This document shows, piece after piece, positions 7,951 to 16,362 of a stretch of DNA of 64,000 bases. The DNA is from Halobacillus litoralis (GTDB taxonomy: Bacteria > Bacillota > Bacilli > Bacillales > Halobacillaceae). The stretch covers positions 1-64,000 of the forward strand of contig NZ_JAIVAJ010000001.1 of NCBI RefSeq assembly GCF_020171725.1, written 5' to 3'. The stretch's first letter is position 1; the number at the start of each line of letters is the position of its first letter. A model generated the notes under the pieces. That model was not told the origin of the DNA, ran no database searches, and worked only from the letters and a program-made list of their open reading frames with translations. Both the position numbers and the translations under genes were made by a program.

Positions 7951-8787
7951 ATGACGAAAGAAACGTGGAAGACGTATAGAGGTCGTGATTTCTCTAAACT
8001 TCAGTACGCCTATTACGAACATAAAAAAGGAAAACAGAGGACTGCGCTCATTATGATCCACGGAATTACAGCGGAACTTGAGCATCATAAGAAACTCTCC
8101 TCGGCTCTTCAAATGGATGCGGATGTATTTCTTCCAGTCCTTAGAGGGTATGATCGATTGAATAAGCGGGGAGATCTCGACTATTTCGGGCAGTATGATG
8201 ACGATCTGCTCGATTTTATTCATTATATACAGAAGCAGGGGTATGATACTGTCATTCTCGCAGGTCATTCGATGGGCTGTGCGAATATCTTAAGGCTGAT
8301 TCATCATCAACCGCAGGCTGCCGATTACTATCTGTTCCTGTCCCCTTTCTTCCATCCGACGCTTCCCGTCTATCGTGACGATGCGACGGATCAGTTCAAA
8401 CCGGAAACGGACGTCGATTATACGGTGTACAGCAAAAAAGCGATGCTGTTGATGACGCTTCACAAGTTCAATCTCTCTCAGTTCTCTCACAAAACGGTGG
8501 CGGAAATACCGGATGAGTTTGAAGGGCACGGGAAATTGTCGTTAAGTTTCAGGCTGCTCGCATCCAGGTTTTTAGAGAAACTTCCTGAGAATCCATTCGA
8601 AGGAATGGAGTCACGGGTGATGACGATCCTTGGAGATCAAGATGAAGTGATTCGGCCGGAGGCGTTTCTTCAATGGTATGAAGAGGCGTTTCATCAAAAG
8701 GCTCTACTCATCCAGAACACGGATCACAACCACATTTTACACGATGAAGAAATGCACCAGGAAATCGCTGGATGGCTTTCGGATTAG
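7951..8787 (+). CDS. Alpha/beta hydrolase (monoacylglycerol lipase-like)
   Basis: A 278-residue serine hydrolase. The oxyanion region is IMIHGIT (34-40), the nucleophile is Ser107 in GHSMG, the acid is in ILGDQDEV and the catalytic His is probably in TDHNHIL near the C-terminus. The fold is that of lysophospholipase/monoacylglycerol lipases. The ribosome site TTGGAGGTG lies 6 nt before the ATG. It lies 14 nt after the P1 peptidase gene and 15 nt before the C45 gene, so the three are almost certainly one transcript. No signal peptide, so it is cytoplasmic. Confidence 0.88.
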   Translation: MTKETWKTYRGRDFSKLQYAYYEHKKGKQRTALIMIHGITAELEHHKKLSSALQMDADVFLPVLRGYDRLNKRGDLDYFGQYDDDLLDFIHYIQKQGYDTVILAGHSMGCANILRLIHHQPQAADYYLFLSPFFHPTLPVYRDDATDQFKPETDVDYTVYSKKAMLLMTLHKFNLSQFSHKTVAEIPDEFEGHGKLSLSFRLLASRFLEKLPENPFEGMESRVMTILGDQDEVIRPEAFLQWYEEAFHQKALLIQNTDHNHILHDEEMHQEIAGWLSD

Positions 8788-8802
8788 AAAGAAGGAATGG
8801 TA

Positions 8803-9855
8803 ATGAAGCCTGTATTCAGTGAAGTGATCAGCTTTAGAGGGACTCACTATGCGTTTGGTAAAGCTCAAGCGGAGCGGTTGAAAGGTTCCCCTCTTCTCTC
8901 CTATCATCAAAGCCGCCGTGACCGGTCAAGAAGAAAATACACAGTGGACTTCCTGAAGGCAAGGGAGTTGTTTCTCGATTACGCTCCGAAACTATGGGAA
9001 GAGCTGGAGGGGTTAGCCGACGGGCTCCGCTGGTCACTCGATGAGGTGGTCCATGAATACAGCGGATGGCAGCAGGAATGGGAAAAAAGTGGATGCTCGA
9101 TTTTCACCGCAAAAGATTTCTTAGCGCGGAATTATGATTACCATCCGAAAACCTATGAAGGGCGCTTCCTTCTTTTTCAACCGGATGAAGGGATGGCGAC
9201 CATCGGGCCGGGCCAGCGGATTATCGGGAGAACCGACGGAATGAATGAGCAAGGCCTTTGTATTGGTTACAATTTCGTAAACCGGATCAAGCCTTTGGAC
9301 GGGTTGATCTGCTGTACGTTAACCCGGTTCGTATTGGAGACGTGTCGAACGACAGAGGAGGCGGTTTCTCTTTTGAAAGAACTCCCGCACCGACACTCTT
9401 TCAACTACGTCATCTTCGACCGCCATCATACCTCCGCCATTGTCGAAGGGTCGCCAAGAGGTGTCGTTTCAAGGTACGGCGCTGTATGTACGAATCATTT
9501 CAGCCAGATTCCTCATGAGAACAGGCGGCATTTAGGTGACTCACACGAGCGGTTAGAGAGCCTAAGAGGTCATGAACAGAGGATTGATACGCCCGTTGAT
9601 GCCTTTCATTTCCTCAACGAAACAGATGGTCCTATATTCGCAAAACAGTATGAGCAGTGGTCCGGCACGATTCATACCGCCACTTATCAAACCCCATCCT
9701 TGAAGTTGTGGTTTGGGCTCGGCGGCGATGCAAGACCGGTCTATTTTGATTTCGCCCGCTGGCTCCGAGGGGATCGCGTAACAGTGAAGCGTATCCTCGG
9801 TGCATTAGATACAACCGTTAGAATTCCATACACAGAAAAAGACGCAGGGACTTGA
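8803..9855 (+). CDS. C45-family autoproteolytic acyltransferase/hydrolase
   Basis: A 350-residue relative of the C45 Ntn-hydrolases (isopenicillin-N acyltransferase-like). The expected self-processing Cys is Cys98 in SGCSIF, followed by the family blocks FLARNYDYH and GRTDGMNEQGLCIGYN. Cleavage before Cys98 would yield an alpha chain of about 97 residues and a beta chain with N-terminal Cys. Bacterial members hydrolyse or transfer acyl groups on amides, and few have known substrates. ATG 8803 is taken over 8797 because AAGGA (8792-8796) would abut 8797. It is the last gene of the P1 peptidase operon. Confidence 0.82.
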   Translation: MKPVFSEVISFRGTHYAFGKAQAERLKGSPLLSYHQSRRDRSRRKYTVDFLKARELFLDYAPKLWEELEGLADGLRWSLDEVVHEYSGWQQEWEKSGCSIFTAKDFLARNYDYHPKTYEGRFLLFQPDEGMATIGPGQRIIGRTDGMNEQGLCIGYNFVNRIKPLDGLICCTLTRFVLETCRTTEEAVSLLKELPHRHSFNYVIFDRHHTSAIVEGSPRGVVSRYGAVCTNHFSQIPHENRRHLGDSHERLESLRGHEQRIDTPVDAFHFLNETDGPIFAKQYEQWSGTIHTATYQTPSLKLWFGLGGDARPVYFDFARWLRGDRVTVKRILGALDTTVRIPYTEKDAGT

Positions 9856-9919
9856 GAAACCCTTTACACTCACAGTAAACTATAAGTGGAACCATTTTGT
9901 AGAAAAAAGGAGACCGCTT

Positions 9920-12900
9920 ATGACCGTCACAATGACTATGACGAAATCAACATTGTCGTATTTATATGAACGATTAAAAAAAGAAGATGAAAAAGCTGGA
10001 GAGAAAATCCTTGATCTCTTAGAAAAAATGGAAGCGGGTCAAAAGAGGATCGGATTTGCCGGGCACTTCTCAGCCGGTAAATCGACGTTGATCAACACCC
10101 TACTTGAACGTGAGCTGCTTCCTTCAAGCCCCATACCAACGAGTGCGAATATTGTCCACCTGTCTGAAGGGAAGCCCCATACGACGGCGTATTTCAAGGA
10201 ATCACCTCCTTCAAGATTTGAAGGGGATCTTCCGTTTGAAACGGTCAAAGCCCTTTGCAAGGATGGAGGACAGATAACGAGGGTCGATATTACAAGGGAG
10301 GGTACAGGTCTGCCTCTGAATGTAACGCTTCTGGATACACCTGGTGTCGATTCAACGAACGACGCAGACCGGTTAATTACGGAATCTTCCCTCCATACGA
10401 TGGACTTTTTGTATTATGTGATGGACTACAATCATGTTCAATCTGAAGTGAACCTGCAGTTCCTGCTCGAAATGCAGGAGCGGAATACACCATTTTCCAT
10501 TGTCATCAACCAGATCGATAAACATTCCGAAGACGAACTTCCCTTCGATTCCTTCAAGCAAAGCGTATCAGATTCCCTTGCTCAGTGGGGAATCATACCG
10601 GAGTCCATCTACTTCGTGTCATTGAAAGACTTCAATTTCCCTCGTAATGAATGGGAATCATTGAACGAGGATTTCAGGCGTCAATTTACCCATTCTGAAA
10701 ACGCTGACCAGCCTACTGAGGAGAAAGCCGGACAGATTCTGACTGAGAGTTTACGGCAGAAACTGAGTATCCTGGAGGAAGAATGGAGCGAGTTGGATGA
10801 ATCGATTCAGGAAATCGCATCGTCTGTTCCAGATCAAGCTAAGCATCATTACCGTTCTTTTGAAGAGGTGAAAGAGGAAGCGGAGACACTCTTTCAGGAG
10901 CAGGTGCGTTCGTTTATTAAAAATGCCTATTTAATGCCGGGTCGTCTCCGTGACGATGCAGAGTCTTTCCTTCATTCGACTCAACCTGGATTCAAGGTGG
11001 GCTTTCTATTCTCTAAAAATAAAACAGAAGTAGAAAAGAATGAGAGAGAACAAACGTTTTATGATGAGCTCTGTAAGGTGGTGGAACAAAACCTTGTCTG
11101 GCCGCTGCGCGAGCGGATGTTTTCTGTGATGGAAACGCTCGATCTCCAAAGTCACAAGGTACAAGAGGTCGTCCAGAAACCGTTCCGCTATGATCGGAAG
11201 CGTCTTCATGAGCTGATCGAACCCGGCGCCCAGGTGACTGGCGCTTATGTGCTGCGCTATACCGAACAAGTAGCAAATGACTTGAAATCAAAGATGAAAG
11301 CACATATAGAAGCGTGGCAGAAAGCACTGCTTGAAGAGTTAAATCAAGAGTCAGAATCAAAAGAAAGCGAACATTCCAAGACTTATGACGCCGTTCAGAA
11401 GATGAAAGCACTCGAGGAGCAACAAGAATGTGTACAAGAGGACATTCATCATCTCAAACAGAGGTATCAAGACTGGTTAGACCATCCGGCACCTACGGAA
11501 GATATTCTTACCCTTGTTGAGACTGATTTACAGGATAGGCGAAACAAAATCATCAGCATGGATCCAGGTGACGTTGTCCAAGAGGAGAAAGAATATAAAC
11601 AGGAAGAGAACGTGACACAAGATCCAGAGCGCGTTTCAACGACAAAAGGCGAAGTGCTTGAGACCATGGACCATCTTGTTCAGACAGCAGGAGACATCGA
11701 CGGTCTTGAGGAGCTGTTTCGTCACTTGGAAGAAAAACGAAACCGTCTAGAGAAGCGGCGCTATACGGTGGCTTTGTTCGGAGCCTTCAGTGCTGGGAAG
11801 TCTTCGTTTGCGAACGCTCTACTAGGAGAGCCTCTCCTTCCGTCGTCCCCTAATCCGACGACGGCAACCATCAATAAGATTTCGCCTCCAGAGGAAGGGT
11901 TCGATCATAAATCGGTCAAAGTGGAAGTGAAGAGGGAGAGTGAACTGCTGGATGACCTTTATGCCGCATTAGGGAAAAGGAAGGCCGAAACGGATTCGCT
12001 TGATCACCTTTATCACGAGATTGAAAGGATGAATGACGAATCGTGGAACGACTTGAACCAGAAAAACAGATCCTTTATCCGTGCTTTTCAGGAAGGGTAT
12101 TCGGAAATGAAAGAGCGGATCGGTACCACGTTTCGGATTGAGGAAGAACACTTTGAATCGTATGTCTCCGATGAACGCTATTCCTGTTTCATCGAATCCA
12201 TGGAGCTTTTCTATGACAGCTATTGGACGAGAAAAGGGATCACGCTTGTTGATACACCAGGAGCGGATTCTGTGAATGCCCGCCATACGGACGTGTCGTT
12301 CGAATACATTAAAGATGCCGATGCGGTCTTGTTTGTGACGTACTATAACCATCCGTTTTCAAAAGCAGATCAGTCCTTCCTGACTCAACTTGGGCGCGTG
12401 AAGGACAGTTTCCAAATGGATAAAATGTTCTTCTTGATCAACGCAAGCGATCTCGCTTCATCTGACGAAGAACTTCAGTCGGTGGAATCGTATGTACGTG
12501 AACAGCTGCAGAACTTCCAAATCAGAAATCCCCGCCTCTTCTCGCTATCCAGTAAAAAGGCGCTGGAAAGGAAGCGGTCAACGGGCGAGGCTGCGCCGGG
12601 CCTCCAACGATTCGAGCAGCAATTCGAAGCGTTTTTAGATGAAGAGCTTCAGCAGGTCATCATCGAGTCGATGTGGGAGGACATGGACCATATCGTCGAA
12701 ACGATGAAGTCGTTCATCGATTATGCCCGTCTGAATGAAGGAGAACGGGCTGAGCAGCTGTCAAGGCTTCGGAGCGGCCGTCAATCGGCTGAAGAACTTT
12801 TGAAGAAAATGGATCCGTCTTCTGAATACAATAGGATTCAGAACAAAACCGAGAAGCAGGTTCACTACGTGCACGAACGAATGATGCTGAATGGAAACGA

Positions 12901-13516
12901 CCTGTTCAAACAGCATATCAATCCAGCTACGGTAAGCGGAAAACAGGATACACCAAAAGAAGAGTTGAAACGAGCCATTCGAGAGCTTGATGGAGAGGTG
13001 GACTATGAAAGGAAACAGGAGCTGCGTGCGGTAAGCCTTCGCTTGGAGCGGATGGTTGAAGAACGTATGCAAGAGGAAAAAGAGCGGATTACGAAAGAAT
13101 TAAGAGCGATCCAAGACCATCTTTCTCTGCAAATGCCCGAATGGGAGTCGGTACAGGTTCCGTCGTTCCACCTTCAACGATTTTTTGCAGAGCAAGAGAT
13201 CAAACAAATGGTGAAGATGTTCCGTAACACACGTGCCTTCTTCGAGAAGAATGAAAAAGAAGCGTTGAAAGACGCCATGCTTGAGAGTCTCTCACCTAAG
13301 TTGAAGCGTACACTGAACAAAGAGCAGACAGAAATCGAATCGTATTACCAAAGGGTTTGGGACGAGCGCTACGACTATTGTCAGAAACAATGGCTCATCC
13401 AGGTCGATGCTACCTTTGAAAGACTCGTGCATCGCCTGGAACACTCTGTTCCAGTAGAGAATTTGGAAGCGGCTTACGACAAGGTGAAAACGTTGGTTGT
13501 TCGTTCTGATTCATAA
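9920..13516 (+). CDS. dynA: Two-GTPase dynamin-like protein
   Basis: A 1198-residue bacterial dynamin with two complete GTPase halves, the fused DynA (YpbR) architecture of bacilli (B. subtilis DynA is about 1193 residues). Half 1 has the P-loop GHFSAGKS (48-55), switch Thr in PIPTSAN and DTPG near 138. Half 2 has GAFSAGKS near 621 and DTPGADS near 777. Both are joined to long helical stalk regions rich in charged heptads. DynA tethers and fuses membranes and helps repair pores or resist phage and antibiotics at the cytoplasmic face of the membrane. The ribosome site is AAAAGGAG, and a strong terminator follows. All key GTPase residues are present in both halves. Confidence 0.95.
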   Translation: MTVTMTMTKSTLSYLYERLKKEDEKAGEKILDLLEKMEAGQKRIGFAGHFSAGKSTLINTLLERELLPSSPIPTSANIVHLSEGKPHTTAYFKESPPSRFEGDLPFETVKALCKDGGQITRVDITREGTGLPLNVTLLDTPGVDSTNDADRLITESSLHTMDFLYYVMDYNHVQSEVNLQFLLEMQERNTPFSIVINQIDKHSEDELPFDSFKQSVSDSLAQWGIIPESIYFVSLKDFNFPRNEWESLNEDFRRQFTHSENADQPTEEKAGQILTESLRQKLSILEEEWSELDESIQEIASSVPDQAKHHYRSFEEVKEEAETLFQEQVRSFIKNAYLMPGRLRDDAESFLHSTQPGFKVGFLFSKNKTEVEKNEREQTFYDELCKVVEQNLVWPLRERMFSVMETLDLQSHKVQEVVQKPFRYDRKRLHELIEPGAQVTGAYVLRYTEQVANDLKSKMKAHIEAWQKALLEELNQESESKESEHSKTYDAVQKMKALEEQQECVQEDIHHLKQRYQDWLDHPAPTEDILTLVETDLQDRRNKIISMDPGDVVQEEKEYKQEENVTQDPERVSTTKGEVLETMDHLVQTAGDIDGLEELFRHLEEKRNRLEKRRYTVALFGAFSAGKSSFANALLGEPLLPSSPNPTTATINKISPPEEGFDHKSVKVEVKRESELLDDLYAALGKRKAETDSLDHLYHEIERMNDESWNDLNQKNRSFIRAFQEGYSEMKERIGTTFRIEEEHFESYVSDERYSCFIESMELFYDSYWTRKGITLVDTPGADSVNARHTDVSFEYIKDADAVLFVTYYNHPFSKADQSFLTQLGRVKDSFQMDKMFFLINASDLASSDEELQSVESYVREQLQNFQIRNPRLFSLSSKKALERKRSTGEAAPGLQRFEQQFEAFLDEELQQVIIESMWEDMDHIVETMKSFIDYARLNEGERAEQLSRLRSGRQSAEELLKKMDPSSEYNRIQNKTEKQVHYVHERMMLNGNDLFKQHINPATVSGKQDTPKEELKRAIRELDGEVDYERKQELRAVSLRLERMVEERMQEEKERITKELRAIQDHLSLQMPEWESVQVPSFHLQRFFAEQEIKQMVKMFRNTRAFFEKNEKEALKDAMLESLSPKLKRTLNKEQTEIESYYQRVWDERYDYCQKQWLIQVDATFERLVHRLEHSVPVENLEAAYDKVKTLVVRSDS

Positions 13517-13544
13517 TGGAACTGCATAAGCTAGTGGTAACCTC

Positions 13545-13594
13545 CTCCAAAGCGAAGGATTCTTCCTCCTTCTTCGCTTTGGGGGTTTTTTTCA
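13545..13594 (+). terminator. Rho-independent terminator of dynA
   Basis: A stem of about 14 bp (13545-13558 with 13573-13586) is followed by eight Ts. Confidence 0.9.
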
Positions 13595-13640
13595 TAAAGA
13601 TTGGGATCCATTCATATGATTCCTTAAAGGAGGGAGTAGA

Positions 13641-14129
13641 TTGAGCATGACCTATTATAGACAGACGTACGCTTCAGAAACCGCACACGTCACTTTTCTT
13701 TCAAGTCCTCTGGCACCGAAACTGAAGGGAACGATGCAGTTTTATCAAATGCCATATGGTGTGGAAGTCTTCGTTCAGGTGGAGGGTCTTCCGGAATTCA
13801 AGAAAGCGAAGTCCAAGCAGGTTGGACCTCACGGCTTTCATATTCATGAAAAAGGGGCATGTGAAATAGGCGACGGGAAAGATCCCTTTACGAGTGCTGG
13901 AGGCCATTGGAACCCGGACGGCGAACCCCATGGGAATCATGCTGGAGATTTTCCTGTTCTGTTTTCCCATAAAGGAAGGGCGCGTATGATCTTCTTTACC
14001 GATCGATTCAACGTGAAGGATATCATTGGAAAAGCGGTCATCATTCACGAAGGTCCGGACGACTATCAGTCACAGCCAAGTGGTGCTTCAGGGAAACGCA
14101 TTGCCTGTGGCGTCGTAGAAAAAGGATAA
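13641..14129 (+). CDS. sodC: Cu/Zn-type superoxide dismutase without signal peptide
   Basis: A 162-residue SodC-family protein. All metal ligands expected from the Cu/Zn enzyme are present: His67, His69, His89 and His136 for copper; His89, His97, His100 and Asp103 for zinc; and a Cys74/Cys156 pair that could form the conserved disulfide. B. subtilis YojM, by contrast, is secreted and lacks full copper ligation. No signal peptide or lipobox is visible, so the product appears cytosolic. The TTG at 13641 is chosen because GGAGG (13629-13633) is 7 nt away, whereas the ATG at 13647 is 13 nt away. It converts superoxide to peroxide if metallated. Confidence 0.82.
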   Translation: MSMTYYRQTYASETAHVTFLSSPLAPKLKGTMQFYQMPYGVEVFVQVEGLPEFKKAKSKQVGPHGFHIHEKGACEIGDGKDPFTSAGGHWNPDGEPHGNHAGDFPVLFSHKGRARMIFFTDRFNVKDIIGKAVIIHEGPDDYQSQPSGASGKRIACGVVEKG

Positions 14130-14192
14130 ATATTGGTATAAATGGGAAGAGGTTTGTATATACTACTTGTGTAGGCTGTTAAGAGCGCTGCC

Positions 14193-14221
14193 TTGACTTC
14201 ACCGGTGAGTCATAGTATAGT
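14193..14221 (+). promoter_or_regulatory. SigA promoter of the cold-shock gene, giving a long leader
   Basis: TTGACT (14193-14198), a 17-bp spacer and TATAGT (14216-14221). Initiation near 14228 would leave a leader of about 138 nt before the ATG at 14366. Such long, structured leaders are typical of csp mRNAs, whose translation is favoured in the cold. Confidence 0.7.
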
Positions 14222-14365
14222 TATCTATAAGGAAAAAGAATACCAAACCCAAAAGTCACCTATTATAAAGAGTGATCAACGCGATTGGTACTTTTTATAA
14301 TATGTGATTTTTTCTATTTTGCAAAACGCATATTAATTTTAAGAAATATTGGAGGATCCATTCCT

Positions 14366-14566
14366 ATGAAAACAGGTACAGTGAAGTGGTTCAACGCGGA
14401 AAAAGGTTTCGGTTTTATCGAGGTGCAGGGAGAAGACGACGTATTCGTTCACTTCAGCGCAATCAATGAGGAAGGCTTCAAGTCCCTTGAAGAAGGTCAG
14501 GCTGTAGAGTTCGAAGTTACAGAAGGCAACCGCGGACCACAAGCTGCAAACGTTAAGAAACTGTAA
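14366..14566 (+). CDS. Cold-shock protein (CspA/CspB family)
   Basis: A 66-residue single cold-shock domain with RNP1 KGFGFIEV (12-19) and RNP2 DVFVHFSA (24-31), the surface that binds single-stranded RNA or DNA. It serves as an RNA chaperone in cold or stationary phase. The length and the N-terminus [10 protein letters not shown] are canonical. GGAGG lies 10 nt before the ATG. It is followed by its own terminator and then by a YdjO-like gene, also a cold-associated family in bacilli. Confidence 0.95.
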   Translation: MKTGTVKWFNAEKGFGFIEVQGEDDVFVHFSAINEEGFKSLEEGQAVEFEVTEGNRGPQAANVKKL

Positions 14567-14581
14567 AGACAACATAAAAAA

Positions 14582-14612
14582 AGACTGGCTTTTTGGGAGT
14601 CAGTCTTTTTTA
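14582..14612 (+). terminator. Rho-independent terminator of the cold-shock gene
   Basis: A 10-bp stem with one G-U pair (14582-14591 with 14599-14608) is followed by a T tract. Confidence 0.85.
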
Positions 14613-14641
14613 CATAATTTATGTCTAGAGGAGGCTCACCG

Positions 14642-14851
14642 ATGGCGTTCGGTAAAAAGAATCAGGCAGAAATTAAAGAAGAAGACACAAAAATCTGGGT
14701 ATGTGAATCCGACGATTGTAATTGCTGGATGAGAGATAACTTCAGAACGAATGAAGAAAACACTTGTCCGATGTGTGGAAGCAAAATGGTACAAGAAAAC
14801 AAAGTTTTGCAAGTTGTTGAGAATAACAGCCTTTATTACAAAAATAAATAA
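14642..14851 (+). CDS. YdjO-like cold-inducible zinc-ribbon protein
   Basis: A 69-residue protein with two cysteine pairs, CESDDC (near 24-29) and CPMC (near 47-50), forming a probable zinc ribbon. It resembles B. subtilis YdjO (PF14169, described as cold-inducible), whose function is unknown. The ATG at 14642 is 7 nt after AGAGGAGG (14627-14634). The upstream in-frame ATG at 14621 would place the ribosome site inside the gene. It sits directly behind the cold-shock gene but has its own terminator. Confidence 0.82.
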   Translation: MAFGKKNQAEIKEEDTKIWVCESDDCNCWMRDNFRTNEENTCPMCGSKMVQENKVLQVVENNSLYYKNK

Positions 14852-14856
14852 TGCGT

Positions 14857-14890
14857 AAAAAGCGGCAGCCTTATGAGGCTGTCGCTTTTT
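14857..14890 (+). terminator. Rho-independent terminator
   Basis: A 15-bp stem with one G-U pair (14857-14871 with 14876-14890) and a 4-nt loop. The 3' arm ends in five Ts. Confidence 0.9.
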
Positions 14891-14947
14891 CGTTTATTGA
14901 AAGAGAGTGAAGGGAAAAGTTATACATTAGTTGAAGGAGGGAACAAG

Positions 14948-16294
14948 ATGGATCACCAATTAGAGCAGGTCATCACGACAAAAGAAGAACTTCGCAAAAA
15001 GACGATTCATGCGATACTTGAGCAGTTTGACGGTCATCTTATGAAACTGTCGAAATCGAGCCGTAAAAAGAAATACGATAAAATGCGTATGGATCCTTAC
15101 AGCTTCTTCAGGGGAAGTGCCTATTTATTTTTCTTCGACGTCACGGACTTGCCGTTCGCTTTTCATACGGCGGATGACAAGCCGACGTGGATCATGGGGG
15201 ACATGCATGCCGATAATTTCAGTGGCTTTCAGAATGAAGACCACCAAATCGTCTTTGATGTAGATGATTTCGATGAGGGCTACCTGGGCTCTTATTTATA
15301 TGACGTCCTTCGCATGACGACAAGTATCCGGTTGATGACCTCAAGTCATGGTTGGACGGAAGAAGAACAGGATGATTTTGTCCATAAATACTTAAAGACC
15401 TATGTGAAACAATTGGAGTCGTTTCATAACGGGGAAGAGAACCCTGTCGACCTCTCCTTCACCGCCGAAAATACGAAAGGTCCGATTCGAAAGACGTTGA
15501 AGAAGCTTGAGAAGCGGAAGCAGACGCATGAATTGGATAAACAGACGATCGTCGATCATGATTCCATACGTTCATTTGATATTGGCAAAGAGAAACTTTC
15601 CTCTGTCTCGAAACAAGAGCGCAATGACCTTCGAAATGCCTGGGGCGACTACATAGCTTCGCTCGACCCAGATGCGAGACAGGAAGACTCCTTTTATGAG
15701 ATCAAAGACGTCGTGAAGAAGAAGGGTTCAGGCATCGGATCGACAGGTCTCGAACGGTATTATATCTTAATTGACGGCCATGATTCCGATCAACATCACG
15801 ATGATATCATTCTGGAAGCGAAAGAAGCGCGTACACCGATTCCGGCTTATTTCTTCACTTATGATGAACAATTTTGGCAGGATAACAAACACCAGGGCAG
15901 GCGGGTCGCACATACCCAAAGAGCCATGCACCACAAAGCGGATCCATATCTCGGATATTTCTCCTTCAATGGGCGTGACTTTTATGTACGGGAGCGGTCT
16001 CCATTTTCAAAGGAGCTGAAGGACAAGCATTGGGAGGACTATAAAGACGTCAAACGGACCGTGAAGACGATGGCGAAGATCAGTGCGAAAGTCCATGCGC
16101 GTGCCGATCAGGACATCGAAGAGGGTGTGATGAGCTACCACAGCGAGGAAGCGATATTAGAATCAATCGGAAAAGATAAGAAACTGTTCCGTCATCAGCT
16201 TAATGTCTGGTCGAGATATTATCAGTCTGTCGTCGAGCAGGACTTCGAATTGTTCAAACAATGGCTGGTAGAACAAGAATACTTCAAATCCTGA
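14948..16294 (+). CDS. DUF2252 family protein
   Basis: A 448-residue protein of the DUF2252 family. The strongest block is WIMGDMHADNFSGF followed by VFDVDDFDEGYLG, which recalls the HxDxxxxN and DxD catalytic loop of aminoglycoside-phosphotransferase-like kinases. A kinase-like fold is therefore plausible, but no activity is established for the family. The start at 14948 has AAGGAGGG 7 nt upstream. The long in-frame extension from 14873 would run through the preceding terminator and is rejected. It is monocistronic, between the YdjO-like gene and the ABC-F gene. Confidence 0.82.
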   Translation: MDHQLEQVITTKEELRKKTIHAILEQFDGHLMKLSKSSRKKKYDKMRMDPYSFFRGSAYLFFFDVTDLPFAFHTADDKPTWIMGDMHADNFSGFQNEDHQIVFDVDDFDEGYLGSYLYDVLRMTTSIRLMTSSHGWTEEEQDDFVHKYLKTYVKQLESFHNGEENPVDLSFTAENTKGPIRKTLKKLEKRKQTHELDKQTIVDHDSIRSFDIGKEKLSSVSKQERNDLRNAWGDYIASLDPDARQEDSFYEIKDVVKKKGSGIGSTGLERYYILIDGHDSDQHHDDIILEAKEARTPIPAYFFTYDEQFWQDNKHQGRRVAHTQRAMHHKADPYLGYFSFNGRDFYVRERSPFSKELKDKHWEDYKDVKRTVKTMAKISAKVHARADQDIEEGVMSYHSEEAILESIGKDKKLFRHQLNVWSRYYQSVVEQDFELFKQWLVEQEYFKS

Positions 16295-16324
16295 TTGTTA
16301 TCCCCTCCGGTACAATGATATAAT
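16295..16324 (+). promoter_or_regulatory. SigA promoter of the ABC-F gene
   Basis: TTGTTA (16295-16300), an 18-bp spacer and a perfect TATAAT (16319-16324) begin right after the DUF2252 stop codon. Confidence 0.7.
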
Positions 16325-16362
16325 CGATCTGGTGTACTTTTATAAACTGGAGGATTTCTATT

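Noticed and set aside
9863..9886. TTTACA and TATAAG as the dynA promoter
   Set aside because: The spacer is only 12 bp, too short for a SigA promoter.
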